From Arthrobacter sp. U41 (lineage in GTDB: Bacteria > Actinomycetota > Actinomycetes > Actinomycetales > Micrococcaceae), in contig NZ_CP015732.1 of NCBI RefSeq assembly GCF_001750145.1, positions 1,674,001-1,738,000 on the forward strand: 64,000 bases of DNA, in the 5' to 3' direction. The notes under the pieces were generated by a model that saw only the letters and a program-made list of their open reading frames with translations, was not told the DNA's origin and ran no database searches. Shown one piece after another: positions 17,613 to 24,527 of the stretch (positions are counted from its first letter, which is position 1; every line of letters starts with the position of its first letter). The position numbers were made by a program, and so were the translations under genes.

Positions 17613-17644
17613 AGCCTGCACCTTCCCCCGTAGGGGAAGGTCAA
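17613..17644 (-). promoter_or_regulatory. MerR-type operator and promoter of merA
   Basis: Perfect 9-bp dyad (arms ACCTTCCCC and GGGGAAGGT, 17620-17641, 4-nt centre) placed between a minus-strand -35 TTGACC (17639-17644) and a weak -10 (CAGGCT, 17613-17618). The spacer is 19-20 nt, the overlong spacing that MerR-family activators correct by distorting DNA. It resembles CueR/HmrR-type operators. Confidence 0.8.
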
Positions 17645-17686
17645 GGGAATGCAATTCCCCCGCATTCATTGGTGTGTCAGGACTCC

Positions 17687-17715
17687 TTGGGGCCGTAGCA
17701 ACCTTTACCTATACT
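17687..17715 (+). promoter_or_regulatory. Candidate promoter of the merR-like gene
   Basis: TTGGGG (17687-17692), exactly 17 nt, then TATACT (17710-17715), 68 nt upstream of the regulator's ATG and divergent from the merA promoter. Confidence 0.55.
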
Positions 17716-17783
17716 GGAACCCCTAGGTCACCGGGGACCGCCGGAAACTCCCGCGGCATAAGGTGCTGGAAGTGAGGTCAGTG

Positions 17784-18173
17784 ATGCTTATCGGTGAAAT
17801 TGCCAAAGCCGCGGGGATGACGCCGAAGACCCTTCGGTTCTATGAAGAGCAAGGACTGCTTCCACCTGCCCAGCGAGGCCCCAACGGTTATCGGCAATAC
17901 AACGATGACAGCGTGGCCCGGCTCGACTTCATTGCCCGGGGCAGGGCCGCGGGACTGTCCGTGAGCCAGATCCGGAACATCCTCGCCGTCAGGGAGCCCG
18001 GCAACGCTCTCTGTGCACATGTGCAGGACATCCTGGCGGGCCAACTGGCCGAGCTCGACCTGAAAATCGCTGAACTGACTGCCCTGCGGGCAGGTGTGGC
18101 CGCCTCGTATGAGGCCGTTGCGGCCGGCAATCCGGCAGCGTGTGATCAGTCCAGGGTCTGCAGCTACCTCTGA
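17784..18173 (+). CDS. MerR-family metal-responsive regulator
   Basis: 129 aa. N-terminal MerR winged helix (LIGEIAKAAGMTPKTLRFYE), coiled-coil dimer helix (LAGQLAELDLKIAELTALRA) and Cys at 77, 120 and 126. In mercury MerR the ligands are C82, C117 and C126 (Tn501 numbering). C77 fits the first position, but the C-terminal pair here is spaced CxxxxxC, so the metal (Hg, Zn, Cu or other) cannot be fixed from sequence. ATG 17784 is favoured over the frame start at 17763 because the family starts here. It faces merA across a MerR-type operator, so it most likely activates that operon. Confidence 0.88.
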   Translation: MLIGEIAKAAGMTPKTLRFYEEQGLLPPAQRGPNGYRQYNDDSVARLDFIARGRAAGLSVSQIRNILAVREPGNALCAHVQDILAGQLAELDLKIAELTALRAGVAASYEAVAAGNPAACDQSRVCSYL

Positions 18174-18195
18174 TCATCCCTACGCACCCCACGCT

Positions 18196-18480
18196 TCATG
18201 CTTCGATCGTCACTCCCCGCCAGAAGGCAATGCGGTCCTTAATCGGTGCGGCCCGCTTTTTGGGTTCGCTGTAGAACCAGGCTGCGTCCACGTTGACCTG
18301 GCCGTCCACTTCAAGGGTGTGATAGCCGGCTTGCCCCTTCCACGGGCAGGCGGAATACATGTCACTCTCTCTGAGATACAGCGGATTCACCGCCTCACGG
18401 GGAAAATAATGGTTGCCCTCGACCATCACCGTGTCCTCGGACTCGGCAATGACTTTCCCGTTCCAGATAGCCCTGACCAT
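18196..18480 (-). CDS. DUF427 protein, single domain
   Basis: 94 aa covering one DUF427 domain: start VRAIWNGKVIAESEDTVMVE, signature CPWKGQAGYHTLEVDG, end AAWFYSEPKKRAAPIKDRIAF. ATG 18480 follows GGAAGG by 8 nt; the frame is open to 18627 but without homology there. Function is unknown. It is convergent with the MerR gene, 22 nt away. Confidence 0.85.
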   Translation of the reverse strand: MVRAIWNGKVIAESEDTVMVEGNHYFPREAVNPLYLRESDMYSACPWKGQAGYHTLEVDGQVNVDAAWFYSEPKKRAAPIKDRIAFWRGVTIEA

Positions 18481-18628
18481 ATTCTTTACCTTCCACCGTT
18501 TCTCATTGATCCGGACGCGGCGAGGACAACGTCCATGGGGAGTGGAATCCCGTTGCACCCAGATGATGCGTGTTCTGTAGCAATCACGATAGGGCGACGC
18601 TGGCCGGGCTTCTGCGATCTCGAACACA

Positions 18629-18694
18629 CACCGCCTGCCCCGGTTGTTGAACTTACTGCAGCCCGGGTACTGTCCAGGCGGTGACGGGGCAGGC
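18629..18694. repeat. Two overlapping inverted repeats upstream of the broken hydrolase
   Basis: CACCGCCTG (18629-18637) pairs with CAGGCGGTG (18675-18683); GCCTGCCCCG (18633-18642) pairs with CGGGGCAGGC (18685-18694). The two pairings share bases and exclude each other, so alternative structures are possible. They lie 49 nt before the hydrolase ATG. Confidence 0.55.
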
Positions 18695-18742
18695 TAACGT
18701 GGTCCCTCAAACAATCCTGTGCGCCGGCTCAAGGAGATGGTC

Positions 18743-19263
18743 ATGACCGAATGGCAGCCCATGCGCGAGGATGCCCATGGCAGGTGGGCTGAACGCGGGA
18801 CCCGCGCCCCTGTCATCCTCATTCATGGCATCCCCACTTCACCACGCCTGTGGCGCCACGTCATGCCTCTGGTTGAGGGCCGCTGCCTGGCGTGGGAGAT
18901 GCCAGGCTACGGCTCAAGCATCCCCAGGGGAGCGCACCAGGATCTGAGCCTTTCGGCCCAGGCCGATTACCTTCTTGAATGGCTCGGCTCCCTGGACATT
19001 GGGGAAAAGCCGGTGTTGGTTGGCCACGATTTGGGCGGGGAGTGGCGCAAATCGCGGCCGTGCGGCAGCCGGATGCTTTCGCCGGCCTGTTGCTGACGAA
19101 CACTGTTTCCTACGACTCCTGGCCGATCCCAAGCGTGAAGATGATGCAGCGGCTTGCACTTTTTCTGGCCCGGCTTGCCGCAACCCTGATCTACCCCACG
19201 CTTGTTCAGCTGCTTCACCGTGGTCATGACAACCGGCAACGGGCCCTTGAATCGGGGCAATAA
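18743..19263 (+). pseudogene. Alpha/beta hydrolase, frameshifted and 3'-truncated
   Basis: ATG 18743 (AAGGAGATGG upstream) starts a typical hydrolase: VILIHGIPTSPRLWRHVMP, then VLVGHDLGG with Asp nucleophile. At about 19037 a G appears to be missing from the run GGCGGGG, and the expected continuation (GVAQIAAVRQPDAFAGLLL, NTVSYDSWPIPSV) is in the next frame, ending at 19263. A full protein would be near 280 residues; only about 170 are represented, since the remnant runs into a umuC fragment. It resembles the intact hydrolase at 11930-12751. Confidence 0.85.
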
Positions 19264-19287
19264 GCCACTCCGAAATACTCGTCGATA

Positions 19288-19745
19288 CCGGTAGTCGGTG
19301 CGATCCCCACGCAGACCGGAACCCCGACGTTCCGCCGCACCGTCGCCTTCATGCTCCGGCCGAGAGCGAGGAGTTCCTCCGGGGTGCCTTTGACGCCGAG
19401 GAACGCCTCGTCGATGCTGTAGACCTCCAGCCAGGCCGAGTACCGGCCGAGGACTTCCATCACGCGGGCGCTGATGTCGCCGTAGAGCTCGTAGTTGCTC
19501 GAGAGGGCAACGAGTCCCCATTGTTTGGCCCGCGGGGCGAGTTTGAACCACGGCTCACCCATGGCGATGCCGAGGGCTTTAGCTTCGGGGGAGCGGGTGA
19601 CGGCACAGCCGTCGTTGTTCGAGAGCACGATGACGGGCCGGCCCTCCAGGGACGGGTTGAAGGCCCGCTCTGCCGAGGCGTAGAAGCAGTTCACATCCAC
19701 GTGCGCGATCTGCGGCATATGACGCATGGCAGCGGGCTTAGACAT
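19288..19745 (-). pseudogene. umuC: umuC-like Y-family DNA polymerase, N-terminal fragment
   Basis: ATG 19745 starts a clear UmuC N-terminus: IAHVDVNCFYASAERAFNPS with the metal-binding Asp, VVLSNNDGC-type VIVLSNNDGCAVTRS, and YSIDEAFLGV with the catalytic Asp-Glu. The match stops after VGIAPT, where family members continue KTLAKLANH; the frame then runs 24 unrelated codons to 19224. About 150 of some 420 residues remain, so the polymerase is inactive. The break abuts the truncated hydrolase, marking a deletion or recombination junction at about 19264-19296. Confidence 0.9.
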
Positions 19746-19792
19746 TGCTTGCCCCGTGCCGGCAAAGCTCCCGTTTAACGCAATAGCTCCTC

Positions 19793-20224
19793 TTACACAT
19801 GGTGAAGGCACCGGGTCGCGACGCCCCAGATGACGAGATCGGATAAGGACGGGACCCGGATGTCCGGGTAGGCCGGGTTCTCTGCCTACAGTACGACCCC
19901 GGTTCCGGTGATCCGCAGCCGTTTGATGGTCAGTTCGCCGTCCAGGACCGCGACGACCACGGACCCGTCCACCGGTTCCAGGGCCGGGTTGACGATCAGC
20001 TCATCGCCGTCGCTGATGCCGGCGCCTTCCATCGATTCCCCGGACACCCGCACGACATAGGTACTGGTGATGTCTTTGATCAGGTGCTCGTTCAGGTCGA
20101 TTCGGCCATCGAAGTAGTCCTGCGCCGGCGAGGGATATCCGGCCGCAACAGCGACCGGAGAGATCAGCACCGACAACAACGATGCGCCCGCATCTATCAC
20201 ACGGGGACCAACAACAACGCCCAC
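19793..20224 (-). pseudogene. umuD: umuD-like S24 peptidase with an internal amber codon
   Basis: GTG 20224 starts a UmuD-like protein with the autocleavage Ser (RVSGESMEGAGI) and Lys (LDGELTIKRLRI). A TAG at 19886-19888 stops it after 112 residues. Reading through gives AENPAYPDIRVPSLSDLVIW and then GVATRCLHHV, the normal UmuD C-terminus, ending at TAA 19793-19795 (143 residues). The TAG sits where relatives often have Gln (LQAENPAYP), so CAG to TAG is the likely mutation. A suppressor could still yield protein. umuC starts 47 nt downstream. Confidence 0.9.
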
Positions 20225-20237
20225 AACACGCCCCTAT

Positions 20238-20253
20238 TCGAATATATGTTCGA
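20238..20253 (-). promoter_or_regulatory. SOS box (LexA site) of the umuDC relic
   Basis: TCGAATATATGTTCGA is a dyad with one mismatch and fits the Gram-positive LexA pattern CGAAC-N4-GTTCG except for one base. It lies 14 nt upstream of the umuD start codon, so it would overlap the promoter. Confidence 0.75.
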
Positions 20254-20666
20254 TTTAAACTATAGCTGTAGGGGGCGACAAAAGAACCATCACCGGCGCC
20301 TGGCGCCCGCCGTATCCCGCCACACTCTTCGAGCGGCTCAAACCCAGGTGTCTACGTTCCCAGCGTGCACGAAACTCGACCCTCCGCGCCCTCGCCCACG
20401 AGATCGCCGCCGCCCGCTCATGGACATGGTCGGCTAGAGCAAGCTCGTAAGCGCCCGCCACACTGTGCGCGCAGACGGGCTAATGCCGGACTACTACGTC
20501 GAATTGAAGGGGCCATCCACGCCGTAAGGGCGGGCACCGCATGCCGCCGTCCGCATCGACGGCCTAAGCCCAGCGCAGCTTCGAAGCCGAGCCGCCCGTG
20601 CTCAAGCGCTCAGGGCCAATCACGTGTCGGAGTCCTTCACACGTGATCGTGGGGCACAATGGCGGC
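20254..20666. other. Region without a supported gene, probable eroded DNA
   Basis: No frame over this stretch shows a ribosome-binding site with a convincing protein. One plus frame (about 20290-20450) is open and ordinary in composition (PPYPATLFERLKPRCLRSQR) but lacks a start and is unrecognised; it may be a relic. Confidence 0.4.
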
Positions 20667-21788
20667 ATGACTGAACCCTCGGCCTATGAGCTCGATGCAT
20701 GGCGCAACGTCCAACGGTTCCAGGGCCGCCCCCTCTCTCGAGTGATGAGGGACGCCGGCGAGCAAGTGGCCAGCGGCGCTGCGGAACTCGGCAAACGTGC
20801 GACGAAGTACCTGGAAGAACGCCCAGGAGCCCACGCTGCCGTTTCGCGTGGGCAGGAAATGGTCGCCAAGGGCGCTCAGACAATGGGCACCGGGGCCCGC
20901 AAGGCCGCCGATGCCATACCCGACGGCATGGCCAACTGGAGCGGCGCTGCTTTTGCGTCGATGCGGCAGACGGTGGCACGGGCCTCACGGGCGGGACTCT
21001 CACCCAAACAGGTCGTGAAAAAGCACAGGAAACGCGGACACGACGTTGCATCACTTCCCGACCTGCGACGCCTCGACCTCGAGCAGATCGACGCTGTCCG
21101 TGGACGAGGGGCGAGCTGGGGTTACCCGATAGCCGCGGCAGCCTCGGGAGCAGTTGCAGGGCTCGCGATCTCCGGAGGAGAACTCGCCATCCCCCTCACC
21201 GGCGGAGCCGCGGCAGCGCCTACGGGCGCTGTCATCGCCGGCGCTTTCGTTGGCGACGCCGCAATCGTTCTGGCACTCGGGTCCCGCTGCGTCGGCGAGG
21301 TGTCGCTGCTCTACGGCTACGATCCGGAAGAACCTGCCGAGAAGCTCTTCATAATGTCGGTCGTCAATGCCGGAACGGCTGTGTCAGCCGGCGCGAAGTC
21401 CGCCGCGATGGCCGACATTTCGCGGCTCACCCAAGCACTCGTCCGCAAAAAAACCTGGGAGATTCTGGACCAGTCAATCGTCGCTCAGGTCTCGAAACAG
21501 TTCGCCAGCGCATTCGGCGTTCGCCTTACCAAGCAGGGGCTCGGCAAAGTCGTACCCGTAGCCGGGATCCTCGTTGGCGGCACCTTCAACTGGACCACCT
21601 TGGAGGGGATCGTTGACGCCGCCAACATGGCGTACCGGCGGCGGTTCCTCCTGGAGAAGTACCCACACCTTGGCGCGGAAGCGCCCGGATTGCTTCCTGA
21701 TGACGACCAGGACAGCCCAACCGAAGTCGACGAGGCTATCAGCGTTATCAGCGAGCTCGCCGTGGCGGGTGGCCCCGACCTCCACTGA
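20667..21788 (+). CDS. EcsC-family protein
   Basis: 373 aa. The central and C-terminal region matches the EcsC family: Ala/Gly-rich hydrophobic segment (YPIAAAASGAVAGLAISGGE), then ALGSRCVGEVSLLYGYDPEE and LFIMSVVNAGTAVSAGAKSA. The N-terminal 120 residues are charged and helical. EcsC is named after a Bacillus operon, but the molecular role of the family is not known. ATG 20667 is chosen where similarity begins; the frame is open from 20598. No operon partner; two hairpins follow. Confidence 0.8.
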   Translation: MTEPSAYELDAWRNVQRFQGRPLSRVMRDAGEQVASGAAELGKRATKYLEERPGAHAAVSRGQEMVAKGAQTMGTGARKAADAIPDGMANWSGAAFASMRQTVARASRAGLSPKQVVKKHRKRGHDVASLPDLRRLDLEQIDAVRGRGASWGYPIAAAASGAVAGLAISGGELAIPLTGGAAAAPTGAVIAGAFVGDAAIVLALGSRCVGEVSLLYGYDPEEPAEKLFIMSVVNAGTAVSAGAKSAAMADISRLTQALVRKKTWEILDQSIVAQVSKQFASAFGVRLTKQGLGKVVPVAGILVGGTFNWTTLEGIVDAANMAYRRRFLLEKYPHLGAEAPGLLPDDDQDSPTEVDEAISVISELAVAGGPDLH

Positions 21789-21944
21789 CCTGAGGCAAGT
21801 TCACACCGACAAAGCACTCACCGAGTCGCGACTGCCGGCCGCCAGATGTGTCCGCGGCCCGGTAACTGACAGTGTCCCTCAAGGACGCGAATCCATACGG
21901 AGTGCCCGCGTGAGCAGGGTGGTCCTTATCAGGCCTATGAGGAA

Positions 21945-22013
21945 AGCCTCCGCGCGAGTCCAGGACTCAAGCGCGGAGGCTCCGGTTCTCCAAGCTGGGG
22001 GGACTGGAGAACC
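21945..22013. terminator. Two tandem hairpins between convergent genes
   Basis: Hairpin 1: 11-bp stem (21945-21955 with 21971-21981) continued by a 5-bp inner stem GAGTC/GACTC. Hairpin 2: 9-bp stem (GGTTCTCCA 21984-21992 with TGGAGAACC 22005-22013). They lie between the EcsC gene and the convergent gene at 22080, so they probably terminate both strands. Confidence 0.7.
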
Positions 22014-22079
22014 ACTCTCAGGCTATTCGCAGGCATGGCGTCCCGGCCGCAGGACAGGCCGGGAGGCGCGGCCTTCCGG

Positions 22080-22736
22080 TCACTGGCGGCGGGGGCGGCC
22101 GCGGGTTCTCCCGGTTTGCCATCCGGGAAGTGCGGCGTTCAGGAGCTTGACCTTGGCGCGGTCGAGTTCGCGGCGGCGGTGTTTGTACCGCTGAGTGTGG
22201 ATCCACACGCCGAGGGTGTGTTCGCGCTCGGAGTCATAGTCGTGGTGGCGTGGCCAGTCGTGGCCTTCCTGCCGGAACTCCACGAGCTGGGCGAGGCGGT
22301 CACGCCAGCGGGATTCGTCCGCTACGTTCCGATGGTTTTCGGCCCAGCCGGGCACCCGGGCGAGTCCCTCGCTGTAGGCGGGGTCCAGTTTTCCTTCGCC
22401 GGCTTCGCGCCTGCGCCCGGACAGCCACCGCGCCATAGACCTTTCGCCCCGGTCGCCGGAACGGTCCTCCGGGAGCCGGCCTTCGGCCGACACCCAGGCG
22501 ATGACCTCGTCCATGCGGGAAAGGTCCCTGGTGGAGGGGTGAGGAACGGGTACGGCGCCGGCGGCGGCCTGGTGTGCGGCCTCAAGTTCCGGGTCCTGGC
22601 GGCGGGCGATGACCAGATGGTATCCGACGGCGGCGGGCGGAACGCGCACGAGGTCAGCGATGCGTTTCCGGCTCAGCCCGAGCCGGTACATCAGCACCCA
22701 TTCCGCGTCGGGAGCGCGTCGCAACCGCCTGTCCAT
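22080..22736 (-). CDS. Helicase-associated-domain protein with N-terminal HTH
   Basis: 218 aa. The N-terminus looks like a helix-turn-helix (MYRLGLSRKRIADLVRVPPA). The C-terminal 70 residues match the helicase-associated domain, a small helical nucleic-acid-binding unit: LAQLVEFRQEGHDWPRHH, HTLGVWIHTQRYKHRRREL and KVKLLNAALPGW. A second, weaker copy may lie at about 105-150. No helicase motor is present. Such proteins are frequent in Arthrobacter genomes; their role is unknown. ATG 22736 is chosen; the frame extends to 22781. Confidence 0.75.
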   Translation of the reverse strand: MDRRLRRAPDAEWVLMYRLGLSRKRIADLVRVPPAAVGYHLVIARRQDPELEAAHQAAAGAVPVPHPSTRDLSRMDEVIAWVSAEGRLPEDRSGDRGERSMARWLSGRRREAGEGKLDPAYSEGLARVPGWAENHRNVADESRWRDRLAQLVEFRQEGHDWPRHHDYDSEREHTLGVWIHTQRYKHRRRELDRAKVKLLNAALPGWQTGRTRGRPRRQ

Positions 22737-22781
22737 AATGGACCCATCCTGCCACGGCCGACGGTTCGCACGAAGGAACAT

Positions 22782-23161
22782 GGCGCCGCAAAGCCGACAT
22801 TGTCTCCGGGCAGGTTAACGGGCGGACGTACCAGACCAACGCCGCGGCAAGCATGACCCCGCCGATGATGAAGATCAGCGGGGCAGGGTTGAACCCCTCG
22901 GTGCTGGAGGCCTGCTGAGCCGACACCGTGACGGCTTCAGGAGTGGCCGACGCCGACGGGTGCGCCGGCAGTCTCCCCCAACGGTCGTTCCGCCGCTATC
23001 GTACGGACGTTGGGCGCTGTCCAGGGCTCTAGGAGAGAGAGCGCCCTGGGCCGGCCTCCATTCCGGCCAGGGCACGCCCCACAAACTCCATGTTTACGGA
23101 CGGCGCGCTGCCACGCTCACCGGTCGGCGGATTCGGTATGCCGGGTTGCTAGAGTCATCGC
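22782..23161. other. Noncoding stretch with a possible membrane-tail relic
   Basis: The minus strand between about 22980 and 22800 encodes a Thr/Ser/Ala stretch, one hydrophobic segment (PLIFIIGGVMLAAALVWYV) and the basic end RPLT. This resembles the C-terminal anchor of an exported protein, but no N-terminal part is found. A hairpin CCAGGGC/GCCCTGG lies at 23021-23049. No complete gene seen. Confidence 0.35.
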
Positions 23162-23998
23162 GTGGCTACCCAACATAAGAGCATCCAGTGGACAATCCAG
23201 ACCGACCCTGCGACGGCGGTCGGCCATGTCCTGGCTGCCGCCAAGGCCCTGAAATTCAAGGCCAACCAGACGGGTGACGGACAGATCCTGGTGGAGACGC
23301 CTTTCTCAGTGAGGACCAACACATTTGCCGGGAAATATACCGGTACGATCACCGCCACCGGCGATGCAGCCGTCGTCATCTGGGCCATTGAGGGGCAAGG
23401 CAGCAATCAGCCCAGGAACCTCCAGAAGATGGCCGAGCAGCTGCCGGCCGGGGTCCTGGCAGAGGTCGAAGCCGTTGCGGAATCTGACGCTGCCTACCGG
23501 ACGAAGCATGGCATCCCAGAGAATGCGATCGTGGCTGTGGGCGTGGGCGGATATTGCGCGTTTGACGGGCAGTTCCTCACCCTCCAGCACGTCGGAGCCC
23601 TTGGCCGCATGTCCGTGGGAAAAGGTGTCAAGCGTGTTCCGCTGGGGTCAGTTTCTGCGGTTCAGATCAAGCCGGCCGGCTCACTTATCAGCGGTTTCAT
23701 CCAGTTCACGATGCCGGGCGGCAACGAACGGCGCAGCGAGTTCGGCAAGCAGACCTTTGATGCAGCCGGGGACGAGAACTCGATTGTCTTCATCCCAAAA
23801 CAAGAGCCCGCGTTCCTGGCTTTCCGCGACGCGCTCGAGGCTGCCATTACTGCAAGGCACAACCCGGTTGCCGCAGCTGCTCCGGCCGCCCCTTCGGTAC
23901 TGGACCAGATCTCCCAGCTTGCCGGCCTCCGGGACGCCGGAGTGCTGACAGCTGAGGAGTTCGACGCCAAGAAAGCCGAGCTTCTCAGCCGCCTCTGA
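23162..23998 (+). CDS. DUF4429-like protein with C-terminal SHOCT domain
   Basis: 278 aa from GTG 23162. The last 35 residues are a SHOCT domain (ISQLAGLRDAGVLTAEEFDA), a short helical unit found at the ends of many bacterial proteins. Residues about 115-225 resemble DUF4429, with GYCAFDGQFLTLQHVG, GKGVKRVPLGSVSAVQIKPA and a PH-like beta pattern. The N-terminal 100 residues form a separate unit. No membrane segment. Function unknown, likely a cytoplasmic binding module. Confidence 0.7.
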   Translation: MATQHKSIQWTIQTDPATAVGHVLAAAKALKFKANQTGDGQILVETPFSVRTNTFAGKYTGTITATGDAAVVIWAIEGQGSNQPRNLQKMAEQLPAGVLAEVEAVAESDAAYRTKHGIPENAIVAVGVGGYCAFDGQFLTLQHVGALGRMSVGKGVKRVPLGSVSAVQIKPAGSLISGFIQFTMPGGNERRSEFGKQTFDAAGDENSIVFIPKQEPAFLAFRDALEAAITARHNPVAAAAPAAPSVLDQISQLAGLRDAGVLTAEEFDAKKAELLSRL

Positions 23999-24062
23999 GC
24001 CACTAAGCGTATCCGTCCCGTTCCTCGAGTTCGCCGGCGCGTGAACTTGTCCAAAGTTGATT

Positions 24063-24221
24063 TCATGCTGACATCCCGAGGTCGTTGAACTGCACGATCG
24101 TGGGCACGGCGAAGAACTCGTCGTCAGTGACCCAGAGGTCGACGTTGTGGCCGATCAAGCCGCGGAGGGCTGCGGCCATTCCGAAGGACCTTTGCCGGTT
24201 CAGGGTCTCGCTAGGAGCCAC
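24063..24221 (-). CDS. Small hypothetical protein (52 aa)
   Basis: Open frame from GTG 24221 (or ATG 24179) to TGA 24063. The product has protein-like composition with a hydrophobic/acidic core (GHNVDLWVTDDEFFAVPTIV) and no low-complexity bias. No ribosome-binding site is convincing and no family is recognised. It lies in an otherwise gene-poor 530-bp interval, so it could also be the tail of an eroded gene. Confidence 0.3.
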   Translation of the reverse strand: MAPSETLNRQRSFGMAAALRGLIGHNVDLWVTDDEFFAVPTIVQFNDLGMSA

Positions 24222-24527
24222 GCTTTCTTTGCGGTGATCTCATCTAAAGTGACTATTCCGCCGGCGCGGAGGGACCAAGCGTTGACGGCTACCTCAGATT
24301 GGTGACACATTCTTGCTTGGCGGGGCCGCGGGCAGGAATGGGCCTACCGTTGTCAGCGAATTCCTCTGAGGGCCCGTTGAGGCGGTGCTGGCGAGTGAGG
24401 CAGAGGGGAACATGCATCAGGACCCGGCGCGTGGCGGCGGAGTCACACGGCCCTCCTCTCTGAAGCCGCTAGCAACGCCGCACACAGCCCTGAAGCTTTC
24501 GGTACGCGAATCGGGAAGGATGACTAT
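24222..24527. other. Noncoding interval before the zinc-ribbon nuclease gene
   Basis: No gene supported. It contains the first copy of a 51-nt repeat (24345-24395) whose second copy is at 28583-28633. Confidence 0.5.
24345..24395 (+). repeat. 51-nt imperfect repeat, copy 1
   Basis: 42 of 51 positions match 28583-28633 without gaps, including TACCGTTGTCAGC at the start and GGTGCTGGCGAG at the end. Confidence 0.7.

Noticed and set aside
17784..18173. Naming the regulator merR with mercury specificity
   Set aside because: The Cys spacing differs from the C82/C117/C126 pattern of mercury MerR, so only the family is assigned.
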